From Actinomadura sp. 7K507 (GTDB lineage Bacteria; Actinomycetota; Actinomycetes; Streptosporangiales; Streptosporangiaceae), in assembly GCF_004348425.1 (NCBI RefSeq), contig NZ_SMKK01000001.1:62001-126000 (forward strand): a stretch of 64,000 nt of DNA, read 5' to 3'. Below are positions 41,334 to 50,116 of the stretch, piece by piece. Positions within the stretch are counted from its first letter, which is position 1. Every line of letters begins with the position of its first letter. Below the pieces are notes generated by a model that worked only from the letters and a program-made list of their open reading frames with translations, did not search any database and had not been told where the DNA came from. Both the position numbers and the translations under genes were made by a program.

Positions 41334-41347
41334 TGAGTGATCACTCA
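41334..41347. promoter_or_regulatory. Perfect 14-bp palindrome upstream of the AraC gene
   Basis: TGAGTGATCACTCA is fully self-complementary and lies about 125 bp before the AraC start in the 265-bp gap to the esterase gene. Looks like a dimeric-repressor site; the protein that binds it is unknown. Confidence 0.4.
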
Positions 41348-41473
41348 ACTGGCTGCGGAAACCGGATCGCGACTTCTGCGGTCGCGCACTAGGTGCGGAT
41401 CACCGCGTAACACACACTCTGGTGCACCGATCGCTCCGCGGGAGGAACCCTTGCCGCCGTACCTTTCTCCTTT

Positions 41474-42418
41474 TCACCGGGTGTGCCGCCATGACCGGGT
41501 GTGCCGCCGTGGCCGGGTGCTCCGCCGTGACCCGGTGCTCCGCCGTGACCGGGCGCCGAGCGACGCGATGAGCCGGGGCCAGATCCGATGAAGTTCCCGC
41601 TCCCAATAGGGCCAGCTGTGCGTGCCGTCCCGGTACAGGTGGGCCGCCGCCGGGATCCCCAGGCCGTGCAGCCGCCGCAGGAACGGGCGGACGGTCGAGC
41701 GCACGACGGGCTCGGCGAGGTTCGCCGCGCTCCAGGTCCCCGGCGGGTCGAGCGGGCCGGGACGCCCGGTCAGCCCGCACGACAGGAACACGCCCGTACC
41801 GCGCAGCCCGGCCGCCAGGTACAGCGGGTCGGCGGCCCGCCAGTGCCGGTCGCCGAGCACGGGCACGCCCCACATCTGGAACGGGTTCACGCGTCCGGCG
41901 ATGCCGGTGGCGGCCAGCAGGGTGGTCGCGGCGAGCGGCGAACGGATCGTGCACGGCCCGCTCAGCGAGGCCGCGAAGCGGAACATGCCGGGATGGGACG
42001 CGGCGCTCAGCAGCGCCCCGTACCCGCCGCCGGAGACCCCGGCGACCGCGCGCACCGCCGAGGCCCGGTAGCGCTCCCGCATGAGCGCGTGGACGTCGTG
42101 GACGTGGAAGGTCTGCCACTGCGGGCCGCTGCGCCAGTCGGCGTACCCGCCGAACCGGCCGCCGTCCGGCATGACGACGAGGACGTCGTCGTCGCGGCTG
42201 AGGTGCTCCACATCGGTGTGGCGCGTCCACGACGCGGAGTCGTCGAGACCGCCGTGATGCAGCGTCAGCAGCGGCCGGGTCCCGCCGCCGTGCTCGGACC
42301 AGCCGCGCGGGAGGAGCACCTGGACCGACCATTCCTCGGGGCCGAGGGAATCGGCCTGCACCGTCAGTCTCCGGAGCCGGTCGCCCAGCCTCTCCTCGTC
42401 GAGGACCTTTATCGCCAT
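41474..42418 (-). CDS. Esterase of the antigen-85/esterase D fold, cytosolic form
   Basis: 314 residues with no signal peptide. PF00756-like features: LLTLHHGGLDDSASW, VLVVMPDGGRFGGYADWRSG, nucleophile in GVSGGGYGALLSAASHPGMF, and the catalytic His in RDGTHSWPYWERELHRIWP. The last 25 residues are Arg-rich and encoded by an 18-bp tandem repeat. Related to the secreted esterase at 44390-45346 in the same locus, from which it is divergently transcribed along with a methyltransferase gene. Likely cleaves or transfers an acyl group of an envelope lipid or polyketide-type ester (inference). Confidence 0.83.
   Translation of the reverse strand: MAIKVLDEERLGDRLRRLTVQADSLGPEEWSVQVLLPRGWSEHGGGTRPLLTLHHGGLDDSASWTRHTDVEHLSRDDDVLVVMPDGGRFGGYADWRSGPQWQTFHVHDVHALMRERYRASAVRAVAGVSGGGYGALLSAASHPGMFRFAASLSGPCTIRSPLAATTLLAATGIAGRVNPFQMWGVPVLGDRHWRAADPLYLAAGLRGTGVFLSCGLTGRPGPLDPPGTWSAANLAEPVVRSTVRPFLRRLHGLGIPAAAHLYRDGTHSWPYWERELHRIWPRLIASLGARSRRSTGSRRSTRPRRHTRSWRHTR
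41476..41547. repeat. 18-bp tandem repeat, four units
   Basis: Units ACCGGGTGTGCCGCCATG (41476-41493) and three close variants. On the minus strand they encode the C-terminal Arg-rich tail of the esterase (RSTGSR, RSTRPR, RHTRSW). Probably arose by slippage. Confidence 0.8.
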
Positions 42419-42456
42419 GACTTGAAGTTATGGCCTCCCGAGCGGCCGCAACACTG

Positions 42457-42480
42457 AGCGAACTGACATTTACGTTCGCT
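42457..42480. promoter_or_regulatory. Inverted repeat in a divergent promoter region
   Basis: AGCGAAC (42457-42463), 10-bp spacer, GTTCGCT (42474-42480), between the divergent esterase and methyltransferase genes; CACTGAGC also occurs twice (42452, 42484). Candidate operator for both units. Confidence 0.4.
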
Positions 42481-42554
42481 GATCACTGAGCTTTCTACGC
42501 CTTTCAGATTCGTTTTTCAACCATGCCCGGGAAGCACTAAAAGGAGGTCGCGAA

Positions 42555-44393
42555 GTGCTCGTCGGATTGGTCGCCTTCGTCGCGCTCTGCATGACGGCCA
42601 ACGCGGTGCGCCTGCGGGCCCGCCTGCGCGGCCTCCACCCGCTGCCGTCCCCGCCGGGGGCGCCCGAAGACGCACCACCGGGCGAGGACGAGTACGTCCT
42701 GCTCACCGCGGACGGCGTCCACGTCCCGCCCGCGGTGCTGGGCGCCGCCGAGCGCCACGCCCGCGGCAACGGTCTCGGCATGGTCGACCTGATGCCACGC
42801 GACCTGCACGTCGACACGGCCCTCGATCTGGCCCGCCACCTGAACTTCGACGCCTACCGCGGCGACGTTTTCGGCATGGGCCGCGGAGCCTGCCACGCGG
42901 TGCTCGCCTCGCGCGCCGCCGCCCGCGGCGCCGGGATCACCGCCTTCACCGGCCTCGACCCCGACGAACTCGGCGCGGCCACCGCCCGGCTGCGGCTCTA
43001 CACCGGCTCGGCCGACATCGTCGTCGCCCCGATCGGCGCCCGCGACCAGGCCGCCTTCCGGCGGTCGCGGATGCGTTCGCTCGCCTTCGTGATCCCGCAG
43101 ACGCTCGCGCTCCCGCAGACCCTGTTCGCGGCGGCCGGCGGCTACCTCCTGGTGGCCGGGGCCCTCGTGCTCGCGCCGGCGGCCGGGCTCGCGCTCGCGC
43201 TGCTGTACTGCGCGCTTCCGGCGCTGGTCTTCGCCGGCGTCGCCGTACGGCCCCGGGACCTGGCCCGCGTCTGCGCGCTGCGGCTCGCCCACACGCCGCT
43301 CTCGATCTTCCGTACCCTCGCCGCCCCGAGGACGCGCTGGGAACGGGACCTGGCCGCCCGCCGCGAGGAGGCCCGCGTCTGGTACCGCGCCGAGATCGAC
43401 CGCGGCATCGGCCGGTTCTTCGGGCCGCGCGCCGAGGAATGCCCGTGGTGCGGCGGCCGTGCGCTGAGCAGGCGGGTCGTGGCCCGCGACATCCTCCAGG
43501 GCAAGCCGGGACGTTTCACCATGGAACGGTGCGACCGCTGCGGGCACGTCTTCCAGAACCCGCGCGTCACCCCCGAAGGCCTGGCCTTCTACTACAAGGA
43601 CGTCTACGACGGCCTCGGCGACGTCCTGGCCGAGCGGATCCTGTCGTCCAACACCTCCTGGTACCTCGCCCGCGCCGCCATGCTCGCCCGCGCGACCGTC
43701 CCCAGGACCTGGCTCGACGTCGGCACGGGCAAGGGGCATTTCTGCCGGGCCGCGCGGAGCGTCCTGCCCGGCACGCGCTTCGACGGCCTCGACTTCGGCG
43801 CGGCGGTCGAGGAGGGCGAGCAGCGCGGCTGGATCGACCGCGCCTACCGCGGCGAGTTCACGGCACTGTCCGCCGACCTGGCCGGACGGTACGACGTGGT
43901 CAGCATGCACCACTACCTGGAGCACACCGCCGACCCGCTCGGCGAGCTCGACACCGCCGTCAAGGTGCTGCCGTCCGGGGGCCACCTCCTGATCGAGCTG
44001 CCCGACCCCGAGTCGTGGTTCGGCCGCGTCCTGCGCGGCTTCTGGGTGCCCTGGCTCGCACCGCAGCACCTGCACATGATCCCGATCGGCAACCTGCGCG
44101 AGGCGCTGGAGCAGCGCGGCCTGGAGATCCTCGCCGAGGAGCGCAGGGAGGCCGACCAGGGACCGGACTTCGTGGCGTCCGCCGCCGCCGTCGTCAACTG
44201 GCTCGGCCTCGACGTCGACCGGCCGTGGTGGCCGCGCACTCCCGGCCGCCGGGAGTACACCGGTACGATCGCGACGATCATCCTGGCCGGCCCCCTCATG
44301 GGGACGGCCGTGCTGCTGGACCTGCTGACCACCCCCCTCGCCCGGCGGAGCAGCAACGCTTACCGGGTCCTGGCCAGAAAGAAGCTCGGATGA
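42555..44393 (+). CDS. Membrane-anchored methyltransferase with zinc ribbon
   Basis: 612 residues from a GTG with AAGGAGG upstream. N-terminal helix MLVGLVAFVALCMTANAVRL, a roughly 150-residue domain of unknown type (ITAFTGLDPDELGAATARLR), a hydrophobic hairpin (FAAAGGYLLVAGALVLAPAA, LALLYCALPALVFAGVAV), then a four-Cys zinc ribbon (CPWCGG, CDRCGH) and a SAM-dependent methyltransferase domain: TWLDVGTGKGHFCRAARSVL, YDVVSMHHYLEHTADPLGEL, HLLIELPDPESWFGRVLRGF. The zinc ribbon plus methyltransferase order is common in polysaccharide and lipid tailoring enzymes, but the membrane N-terminal half is unusual. Its TGA overlaps the ATG of the secreted esterase. Confidence 0.83.
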   Translation: MLVGLVAFVALCMTANAVRLRARLRGLHPLPSPPGAPEDAPPGEDEYVLLTADGVHVPPAVLGAAERHARGNGLGMVDLMPRDLHVDTALDLARHLNFDAYRGDVFGMGRGACHAVLASRAAARGAGITAFTGLDPDELGAATARLRLYTGSADIVVAPIGARDQAAFRRSRMRSLAFVIPQTLALPQTLFAAAGGYLLVAGALVLAPAAGLALALLYCALPALVFAGVAVRPRDLARVCALRLAHTPLSIFRTLAAPRTRWERDLAARREEARVWYRAEIDRGIGRFFGPRAEECPWCGGRALSRRVVARDILQGKPGRFTMERCDRCGHVFQNPRVTPEGLAFYYKDVYDGLGDVLAERILSSNTSWYLARAAMLARATVPRTWLDVGTGKGHFCRAARSVLPGTRFDGLDFGAAVEEGEQRGWIDRAYRGEFTALSADLAGRYDVVSMHHYLEHTADPLGELDTAVKVLPSGGHLLIELPDPESWFGRVLRGFWVPWLAPQHLHMIPIGNLREALEQRGLEILAEERREADQGPDFVASAAAVVNWLGLDVDRPWWPRTPGRREYTGTIATIILAGPLMGTAVLLDLLTTPLARRSSNAYRVLARKKLG

Positions 44394-45346
44394 GACGCAT
44401 TCTGCTCACGCTCGCGCTGCTGCTCTCGCTCATCGCCGTACCGGCGCCCGCCTCGGCGGCGGAGGTCACCGAGACGTGGATCGACGAGCGCACCCTCGAC
44501 CTCACGTGGACATCGCCGAACGTCGCCGAGGAGGTGAGCGCCCGCCTGCTGCTGCCCGAGGGCTGGAGCCGGAACGCGAAGCGGACCTGGCCGGTCGTCT
44601 ACGCCTACCAGGGCGGACGCGACGACTACACCTCCTTCACCCGCGAGACCCCCATCGAGGAGATCGCCGCGCGCTGGGACGTCATGGTCGTCATGCCGTC
44701 CGGCGGGGACTACGGCAGCTACACCGACTGGTGGAACGACGGGGAGGGCGGCCCCCCGCGCTGGGAGACCCTCCACACCGATGAGCTGATCAAGCTGATG
44801 GACCGCTACCGCGCGGGAGACCGCAGGGCCGTGATGGGCGCCTCGTCGGGCGGGCAGGGCGCGATCTCCTACGCCGCCAGGAACCCCGGCCTGTTCCGCT
44901 ACGCGGCGTCCTTCAGCGGCTCCACCCACCTGACCAAGGACGGGATGCAGGCGTTCCTGTTCATGGTGAACCTGATCGGCACGGGCATGGACGCGTTCCG
45001 CATCTTCGGAGTGCCCGGCCGCGACGACGCGAACTGGCGGGCCCACGACCCCTACGTGCTGGCCGAGAACCTGCGCGGCGTCGGCCTGTACGTCTCCAGC
45101 GGGACCACCGGCCTGAACGGGCCCTACACCCCCGAGGGCGCGCAGTGGCGGCTCACCCAGCTCAGCGAGATCCTCATCGGGCAGATGAACCACTCGTTCG
45201 TGAACCGGCTGAACGAGCTGAACATCCCGGTCACGTCCCACATCTACGGCAACGGCTGGCACGCCTGGCCCGAGTGGATCCCGGAGATGAAGGCGGCCTG
45301 GCCCCTGATGATGCGCGCGATCGACGCGGAACGCGCCGGGGCGTGA
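44390..45346 (+). CDS. Secreted esterase of the antigen-85/esterase D fold
   Basis: 318 residues; start overlaps the methyltransferase stop (ATGA). Signal peptide MRRILLTLALLLSLIAVPAP with cleavage after ASA. PF00756 features: VVYAYQGGRDDYTSF, VMVVMPSGGDYGSYTDWWND, nucleophile in GASSGGQGAISYAARNPGLF, and His in IYGNGWHAWPEWIPEMKAAW. Acts outside the cell as an esterase or acyltransferase. Parallels the unsecreted copy at 41474-42418, so the locus may make, methylate and hydrolyse or transfer one lipid ester (inference). Confidence 0.87.
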   Translation: MRRILLTLALLLSLIAVPAPASAAEVTETWIDERTLDLTWTSPNVAEEVSARLLLPEGWSRNAKRTWPVVYAYQGGRDDYTSFTRETPIEEIAARWDVMVVMPSGGDYGSYTDWWNDGEGGPPRWETLHTDELIKLMDRYRAGDRRAVMGASSGGQGAISYAARNPGLFRYAASFSGSTHLTKDGMQAFLFMVNLIGTGMDAFRIFGVPGRDDANWRAHDPYVLAENLRGVGLYVSSGTTGLNGPYTPEGAQWRLTQLSEILIGQMNHSFVNRLNELNIPVTSHIYGNGWHAWPEWIPEMKAAWPLMMRAIDAERAGA

Positions 45347-45355
45347 CCGGCGCGA

Positions 45356-45396
45356 CCGGCGGGCTCAGCCGGGCGGACGCCGCCTGAGCCCGCCGG
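45356..45396. terminator. Bidirectional terminator hairpin
   Basis: CCGGCGGGCTCAG (45356-45368) pairs perfectly with CTGAGCCCGCCGG (45384-45396) across a 15-nt loop. Placed between the convergent esterase and lipoprotein genes. Confidence 0.75.
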
Positions 45397-45398
45397 GG

Positions 45399-46040
45399 TC
45401 AACTCATCCACATGATCGGGTTGTCGCGGTAGCCGCCCTCCCGCTCCTCGTACTCCGCGCCGGCGACCGCGCCTCCCGAGCGTGCCGCCTGCAGCCTGCA
45501 GGTCTGGTACTTCGCGCCCGCCGCGGCGAAGGACTCGTCGGGCCGCCCGCGCTCGCAGCCGGGAAGCGAGCCGATCACCACGGCACCGGTGCTTCCGCCG
45601 TCCGGTCCCACGCCGCCGAGCAGCGGAGCTGAGCTGCGGGACAGGTCGGTCCCGCCGACGTTCTCGACCGTGTAGCGGATGTAGTACGGCGCCATGCCGG
45701 CGGCCCGCGAGCCGAAACGCTGCTGGAAGGCGGCCTGGTCGCCGCGCTGGATCGCGGTGACCGTGATGCCGATCGTGCCCGTCCTCCCCGCGTACTCGAA
45801 GGGGACGACCGCGCGCTGCCCGAGCCGCAGCTTGGTACCGGGCGGGGTGGTCTGGGCGTTTCCCGCGGCGGGCGCCGGGTTCTGCGGGGTGGTCTGCTCT
45901 GCCGCCGAGGTGGTCGGCGCGGGCGGCGGCGCGTCCGCGTCGTCGCCCGACCCGCTCGCGTTCTCGAGCATCCCGCATCCCGAGAGCAGCACCACGGCCC
46001 CAGCGGATGCCAGCAGCCCGGCTCGTTTCGTGTACCGCAT
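45399..46040 (-). CDS. Putative lipoprotein with DUF4352-like domain
   Basis: 213 residues from ATG 46040, where AAGGAAG has better spacing than for the GTG nine bases upstream. Signal peptide ends in lipobox LLSGC. A low-complexity linker rich in Pro, Thr, Ala and Asp (about 45 residues) is followed by an Ig-like domain: LGQRAVVPFEYAGRTGTIGI, YYIRYTVENVGGTDLSRSSA and a Cys pair (SLPGCERG, YQTCRL). Extracellular, membrane-anchored; function unknown. Confidence 0.78.
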   Translation of the reverse strand: MRYTKRAGLLASAGAVVLLSGCGMLENASGSGDDADAPPPAPTTSAAEQTTPQNPAPAAGNAQTTPPGTKLRLGQRAVVPFEYAGRTGTIGITVTAIQRGDQAAFQQRFGSRAAGMAPYYIRYTVENVGGTDLSRSSAPLLGGVGPDGGSTGAVVIGSLPGCERGRPDESFAAAGAKYQTCRLQAARSGGAVAGAEYEEREGGYRDNPIMWMS

Positions 46041-46163
46041 AAACTGCACTTCCTTTCAGATTCGATCAACGATTGCCCGGCCGGTGAAACCGTTTCGCCG
46101 GGCCGGCCATCTCATCCGGGTGCCGTCCGCCCGCGGACGGCCCGAACGGAGGAGGGATCCGGG

Positions 46164-47138
46164 TTGTTGGAGACGGTCTTCCGGAGCGAGGACCTGCCGC
46201 CGGCCGACCGGTTCGACTACTGGCGCGAATGCCTGGGCAGGACGCACGCGCCCGTGGAGATGACCAGTGAGCACGCGCCCGACTTCCGGGTGCGCCAGTC
46301 CGTGCTCCGTCTCGGCGCGGCGACCGTCTGGCCGGCGACCTTCCAGCCGATGGTCTGCCGGCGGACCCCCCGGCTCATCCGCCGCTCGGATCCCGAGACC
46401 TACCACCTCTCACTCGTCCTGCGGGGTACCGCGGGCGCCTCCTGGGGCAAGAGCGACATCGTCTACGGGCCGTCCGAGCTGCACGTTCAGGACAGCTCGC
46501 GCAGCTGCACGACATGGGCGGCGGGAGGCACGATCAGCACGGTCGGGCTCGAGGTCCCCAAGGACGTGCTCTCGCTTCCGCGGAGCCTGGCCGACCGGAT
46601 GATCGGCCGTCCCCTGCCCGGTACGGAGGGCATCGGCGCGCTGCTGTCCGACTTCCTCGTCGGGCTCACCTCCGGCGCCGGCGGGCTGCGGCCGTCGGAC
46701 GGCTCACGCCTCGGGATGATCCTGGTCGACCTGGTCTCGGCGCTCTTCGCCCACGCCGTCGAAGCCGAGCGGGACCTCGCGCCCGAGTCCCGCCAGCGGA
46801 CGCTGCTGCTGAGCGTCCGCGCGTTCATCGACCGGCATGTGCACGACCCGGACCTGACCCCGGCGTCCATCGCCGCCGCCCACCACATCTCCCTCAGCTA
46901 CCTGCACCGCGTCTTCCAGGCCGACGGCACGACGGTCGCGGGCTGGATCCGCCGGCGGCGCCTCGAGCGGGCCCGCCGCGATCTGGCCGACCCCGCGCTG
47001 CACGATCACCCCGTCCGCCAGATCGCCGCCCGCTGGGGCTTCTCCCATCCCGCGGTCTTCAGCCGCGCGTTCCGCGCCGCCTACGACATCTCGCCCAGCG
47101 AGTACCGGCGGGCGGGCCGGTCGCCGAAGCCGGTGTGA
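46164..47138 (+). CDS. AraC-family regulator with AraC_binding_2 domain
   Basis: 324 residues from a TTG at 46164 with AGGAGGG upstream. The sensor half begins RSEDLPPADRFDYWRECLGR and continues with YHLSLVLRGTAGASWGKSDI, as in regulators of aromatic and nitrile catabolism (NitR/AlkS-like, AraC_binding_2). The DNA-binding half is complete: LTPASIAAAHHISLSYLHRV, QADGTTVAGWIRRRRLERAR, IAARWGFSHPAVFSRAFRAA. It lies 250 bp upstream of, and on the same strand as, the aldolase-dioxygenase cluster and is its likely activator (inference). Confidence 0.88.
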   Translation: MLETVFRSEDLPPADRFDYWRECLGRTHAPVEMTSEHAPDFRVRQSVLRLGAATVWPATFQPMVCRRTPRLIRRSDPETYHLSLVLRGTAGASWGKSDIVYGPSELHVQDSSRSCTTWAAGGTISTVGLEVPKDVLSLPRSLADRMIGRPLPGTEGIGALLSDFLVGLTSGAGGLRPSDGSRLGMILVDLVSALFAHAVEAERDLAPESRQRTLLLSVRAFIDRHVHDPDLTPASIAAAHHISLSYLHRVFQADGTTVAGWIRRRRLERARRDLADPALHDHPVRQIAARWGFSHPAVFSRAFRAAYDISPSEYRRAGRSPKPV

Positions 47139-47390
47139 GCTTCCGCTCGCCCTGCGTTTCCTCTCGATCACGATCCCCCACCCTGGCCGCCGCGCCGCCC
47201 CGGTAGTTGATCTTGAGTGCACACCTGCTTGACCAGGGCTGCACTTCTCGCGAACCGGAGGCGCAGTACGCTTCCGGTGAGGAAACCTGGCGGGGAGCCG
47301 TCCCCGGACCTTCCCAAGCGCGACCGCCGTAGCTACCATGCAGATGTGTGTTCTGGCTTACAGAAATACGGCCCTGGGGGAAGGCAACGG

Positions 47391-48137
47391 ATGGCAGCCG
47401 ACGAGATCGCCGGGATGCGCGCGCAGGTGGCGACCGCCTGCCGGATCCTGGCCAGGCAGGGGCTGGTCAGCGGAATCCTCGGGCACGTCAGCGTCAGAAT
47501 CGACGCGGAACGCTTCCTGGTGCGCTGCCGTGGACCGCGGGAGAAGGGGCTGCTGTTCACCACGCCGCGGGACGTCCGGATCCTCAGGTTCGACGGCGCA
47601 CCCGAGCCCGGCGAGGGCGTACCGGACGAGTACTCGCCGCCCAAGGAACTCCCGCTGCACGTCGAGACGCTTCGTGCGCGGCCCGAGGCCTGCGCCGTGG
47701 TGCACGCGCATCCGCCGGCGATCGTCACGGCCGACCTGGCGGGCGTCGAGCTCCGGCCGATCGTCGGGGCGTTCAACATCCCTGCGGCGCGGCTGGCCGC
47801 GGACGGCGTCCCGGTCTATCCGCGGTCGGTGCTGATCCGCCGGAGCGACCTCGCCGCGGAGATGCTGGCGGCGATGGGGCCCCATCCCGTCTGCGTGCTG
47901 CGCGGCCACGGGCTCACGACGATCGGGGAGAACGTCCCGCAGGCGGTCGTCCGCGCCATCAACGTGGACGAGCTGGCGCGGCTGTCCCTGGAGGTCGCGC
48001 GGTCCGGCGGGCGCGCGGCGCCGATCCCCCCGGAGGACCTCGCCGAACTGCCGGATCTCGGCTCGGCGTTCAACGACGCGCTGCTGTGGGAGCACCACGT
48101 GGCCCTGCTGCGGCACGAAGGCCTCGACACCGCATAA
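47391..48137 (+). CDS. Class II aldolase/adducin-family protein
   Basis: 248 residues, ATG after GGGGGAAGG. ARQGLVSGILGHVSVRI opens the fold, PPKELPLHVETLRARPEACA gives the catalytic Glu, VVHAHPPAIVTADL the first two zinc His and VLRGHGLTTIG the third. Enzymes of this family are aldolases, epimerases or decarboxylases; in actinobacterial phthalate clusters a member decarboxylates 3,4-dihydroxyphthalate next to a ring-hydroxylating dioxygenase, a layout like this one. That role is inference only. The stop codon lies in the first unit of a 17-bp tandem repeat. Confidence 0.82.
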   Translation: MAADEIAGMRAQVATACRILARQGLVSGILGHVSVRIDAERFLVRCRGPREKGLLFTTPRDVRILRFDGAPEPGEGVPDEYSPPKELPLHVETLRARPEACAVVHAHPPAIVTADLAGVELRPIVGAFNIPAARLAADGVPVYPRSVLIRRSDLAAEMLAAMGPHPVCVLRGHGLTTIGENVPQAVVRAINVDELARLSLEVARSGGRAAPIPPEDLAELPDLGSAFNDALLWEHHVALLRHEGLDTA

Positions 48138-48175
48138 GACCCGACACCGCATAGGACCCGACACCGCATAAGACC
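48125..48175. repeat. 17-bp tandem repeat, three units, over a stop codon
   Basis: CGACACCGCATAAGACC repeated at 48125, 48142 and 48159 (middle unit has one change). The first unit contains the aldolase stop TAA; the others repeat it in the intergenic gap before the dioxygenase genes. Confidence 0.9.
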
Positions 48176-48236
48176 CGGACCCCGCCCGCACGAAGATCTG
48201 AAGCCCGGACAACGCGACGGAAGGCAGGTGGCGGCC

Positions 48237-49598
48237 ATGGTCGACGTCCCGGCGCTGGCGGCCGAAGTGCGCGACGGCATGATCCCCGCGTACGTGTACA
48301 ACGACGCCGGCGTCTTCGCCCTGGAACGGGACCGGATCTTCACCCGGTCGTGGCTGTTCCTGGCCCACGAGTCGGAGATCCCCGACCCCGGCGACTACGT
48401 GGTCCGCCGGATCGTCGACGACTCGTTCATCGTCGCGCGGGACGAGGCCGGCACGGTGCGCGTGCTGTTCAACATGTGCCTGCATCGCGGGATGCAGGTG
48501 TGCCGCGCGGAGGTCGGCAACGCCTCGCACTTCCGGTGCCCCTACCACGGCTGGTCCTACAAGAACGACGGAAGCCTGATCGGCCTGCCGTTCCACGAGC
48601 ACGCCTACGGCGGGGAGAAGGGCTTCCCGAAAAAGGGAAAGGCCCTGCTGCCCGCCCCCTCGGTGGACACCTACCGGGGCCTGGTGTTCGCCAGCCTGGA
48701 CCCCGCCGCGCCGCCGCTGCGCGAGCACCTCGGCGATTTCGCCTTCTACCTGGACCTCTACACCGATCAGAGCCCGGCGGGCATCGAGCTGCGCGGGCCG
48801 CAGCGGTGGCGGGTCAAGGCCAACTGGAAGATCGGCGCGGAGAACTTCGCGGGCGACAGCTACCACACCCCGCACACCCACAGCAGCGTCGTCGAGGTCG
48901 GGCTGTTCGGCGAGCCGAAGGCGAACAAGCGCAAGGAGGGCGCGCTGTACTTCGCCGGGGCGGGCGGCGGCACCACGTACAAGCTGGCGCCGGGCCTGGG
49001 CTTCGAGGGCGGGATGCGGTACGTCGGCTACCCGGACGAGATGATCGCGGCGGCGGCGTCCCGCTGGACCGGCCGGCACCGGGAGCTGATCGGGACCGAC
49101 GGGTTCATGTTCTCCGCGGCCACGGTCTTCCCCAACCTGAGCTTCGTGCACAACTGGCCGCAGGTGAACGAGGACGGCCTGGTCCGCCCGTTCATCTCGC
49201 TGCGCCAGTGGCAGCCGGTCAGCGAGTCCGAGACCGAGGTGCTGTCCTGGTTCGCGGTGGACGCGGGCGCCCCCGCCCATTTCAAGGAGGAGTCCTACAA
49301 GGCGTACCTGATGTGCTTCGGCTCGTCGGGCATGTTCGAGCAGGACGACGTGGAGAACTGGGTGTCCATCACCTCCACCGCCGCGGGCGCCATGGCCCGG
49401 CGGCTGCGGCTGAACAGCAGGATGGGCCTGGCACTGGACGGGGAGGTCGTCTCGCAGAAACCGGCCTCCTTCTCCGGCCCGGGGACCGCCTACGTCGGCT
49501 TCGGCGAGCACAACCAGCGCCAATGGCTGTCCATCTGGGCCGACCACCTCGAACGCGCACCGGACTCGCCCCCGGCCGGAGGGAGGGTGTCCCAGTGA
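48237..49598 (+). CDS. Rieske aromatic ring-hydroxylating dioxygenase, alpha subunit
   Basis: 453 residues from ATG 48237 (GTG 48228 possible). Rieske [2Fe-2S] ligands C81, H83, C101, H104 (MCLHRGMQVC, FRCPYHGWSY). Mononuclear iron site in ENFAGDSYHTPHTH: D207-x2-H210-x4-H215, with the third ligand probably Asp in EQDDVENW. Catalytic subunit that adds O2 to an aromatic ring to give a cis-dihydrodiol, taking electrons from a ferredoxin/reductase not found in this window. Stop overlaps the beta-subunit start (GTGA). Confidence 0.93.
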   Translation: MVDVPALAAEVRDGMIPAYVYNDAGVFALERDRIFTRSWLFLAHESEIPDPGDYVVRRIVDDSFIVARDEAGTVRVLFNMCLHRGMQVCRAEVGNASHFRCPYHGWSYKNDGSLIGLPFHEHAYGGEKGFPKKGKALLPAPSVDTYRGLVFASLDPAAPPLREHLGDFAFYLDLYTDQSPAGIELRGPQRWRVKANWKIGAENFAGDSYHTPHTHSSVVEVGLFGEPKANKRKEGALYFAGAGGGTTYKLAPGLGFEGGMRYVGYPDEMIAAAASRWTGRHRELIGTDGFMFSAATVFPNLSFVHNWPQVNEDGLVRPFISLRQWQPVSESETEVLSWFAVDAGAPAHFKEESYKAYLMCFGSSGMFEQDDVENWVSITSTAAGAMARRLRLNSRMGLALDGEVVSQKPASFSGPGTAYVGFGEHNQRQWLSIWADHLERAPDSPPAGGRVSQ

Positions 49599-50116
49599 CC
49601 GATCTGCCGCTCCCCTACACCGACGAGGCGCACCAGCAGGCGGCGCAGTGGCTCACCGAGGAGGCGTACCTGCTCGACCGGCAGCGGTACGCGCAGTGGC
49701 TCGAGCGGATGACCGACGACGTCCGCTACATCATGCCGGTCCGCGTGACGACGGCCAGGAGCGCCGGGTTCGACACCCTCGCCGGCATGAGCCATTTCGA
49801 CGAGGACCTGTTCTCGCTGCGCAAACGCGTCGCCCGGTTCGAGACCGAGCACGCCTGGACCGAGGACCCGCCGTCGCGGCTGCGGCATTTCGTGTCCAAC
49901 GTGCGGACCTTCGCGGGCGACGCGCCCGGCGAGCTGCGCGTGGAGTCCTACGTCCTGGTGTTCCGCAGCCGCGGCGACGTGCGCGAAGGCCAGTTCCTGC
50001 CGGCCGGCAGGGACGACACTCTGCGCCGGGAGGGCGGCGGGCTCAAGCTCGCCCGCCGCGTCATCGAGGTGGACGAGTCGGTGCTGCGCATGCAGAACCT
50101 CGGGATCTTCCTGTGA
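49595..50116 (+). CDS. Ring-hydroxylating dioxygenase, beta subunit
   Basis: 173 residues, GTG overlapping the alpha stop. Cone-shaped NTF2-like beta subunit: AQWLTEEAYLLDRQRYAQWL, DDVRYIMPVRVTT, RLRHFVSNVRTFAG, LKLARRVIEVDESVL. It has a structural role and helps shape the alpha3beta3 hexamer. Stop overlaps the GTG of the following small gene. Confidence 0.92.
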   Translation: MTDLPLPYTDEAHQQAAQWLTEEAYLLDRQRYAQWLERMTDDVRYIMPVRVTTARSAGFDTLAGMSHFDEDLFSLRKRVARFETEHAWTEDPPSRLRHFVSNVRTFAGDAPGELRVESYVLVFRSRGDVREGQFLPAGRDDTLRREGGGLKLARRVIEVDESVLRMQNLGIFL

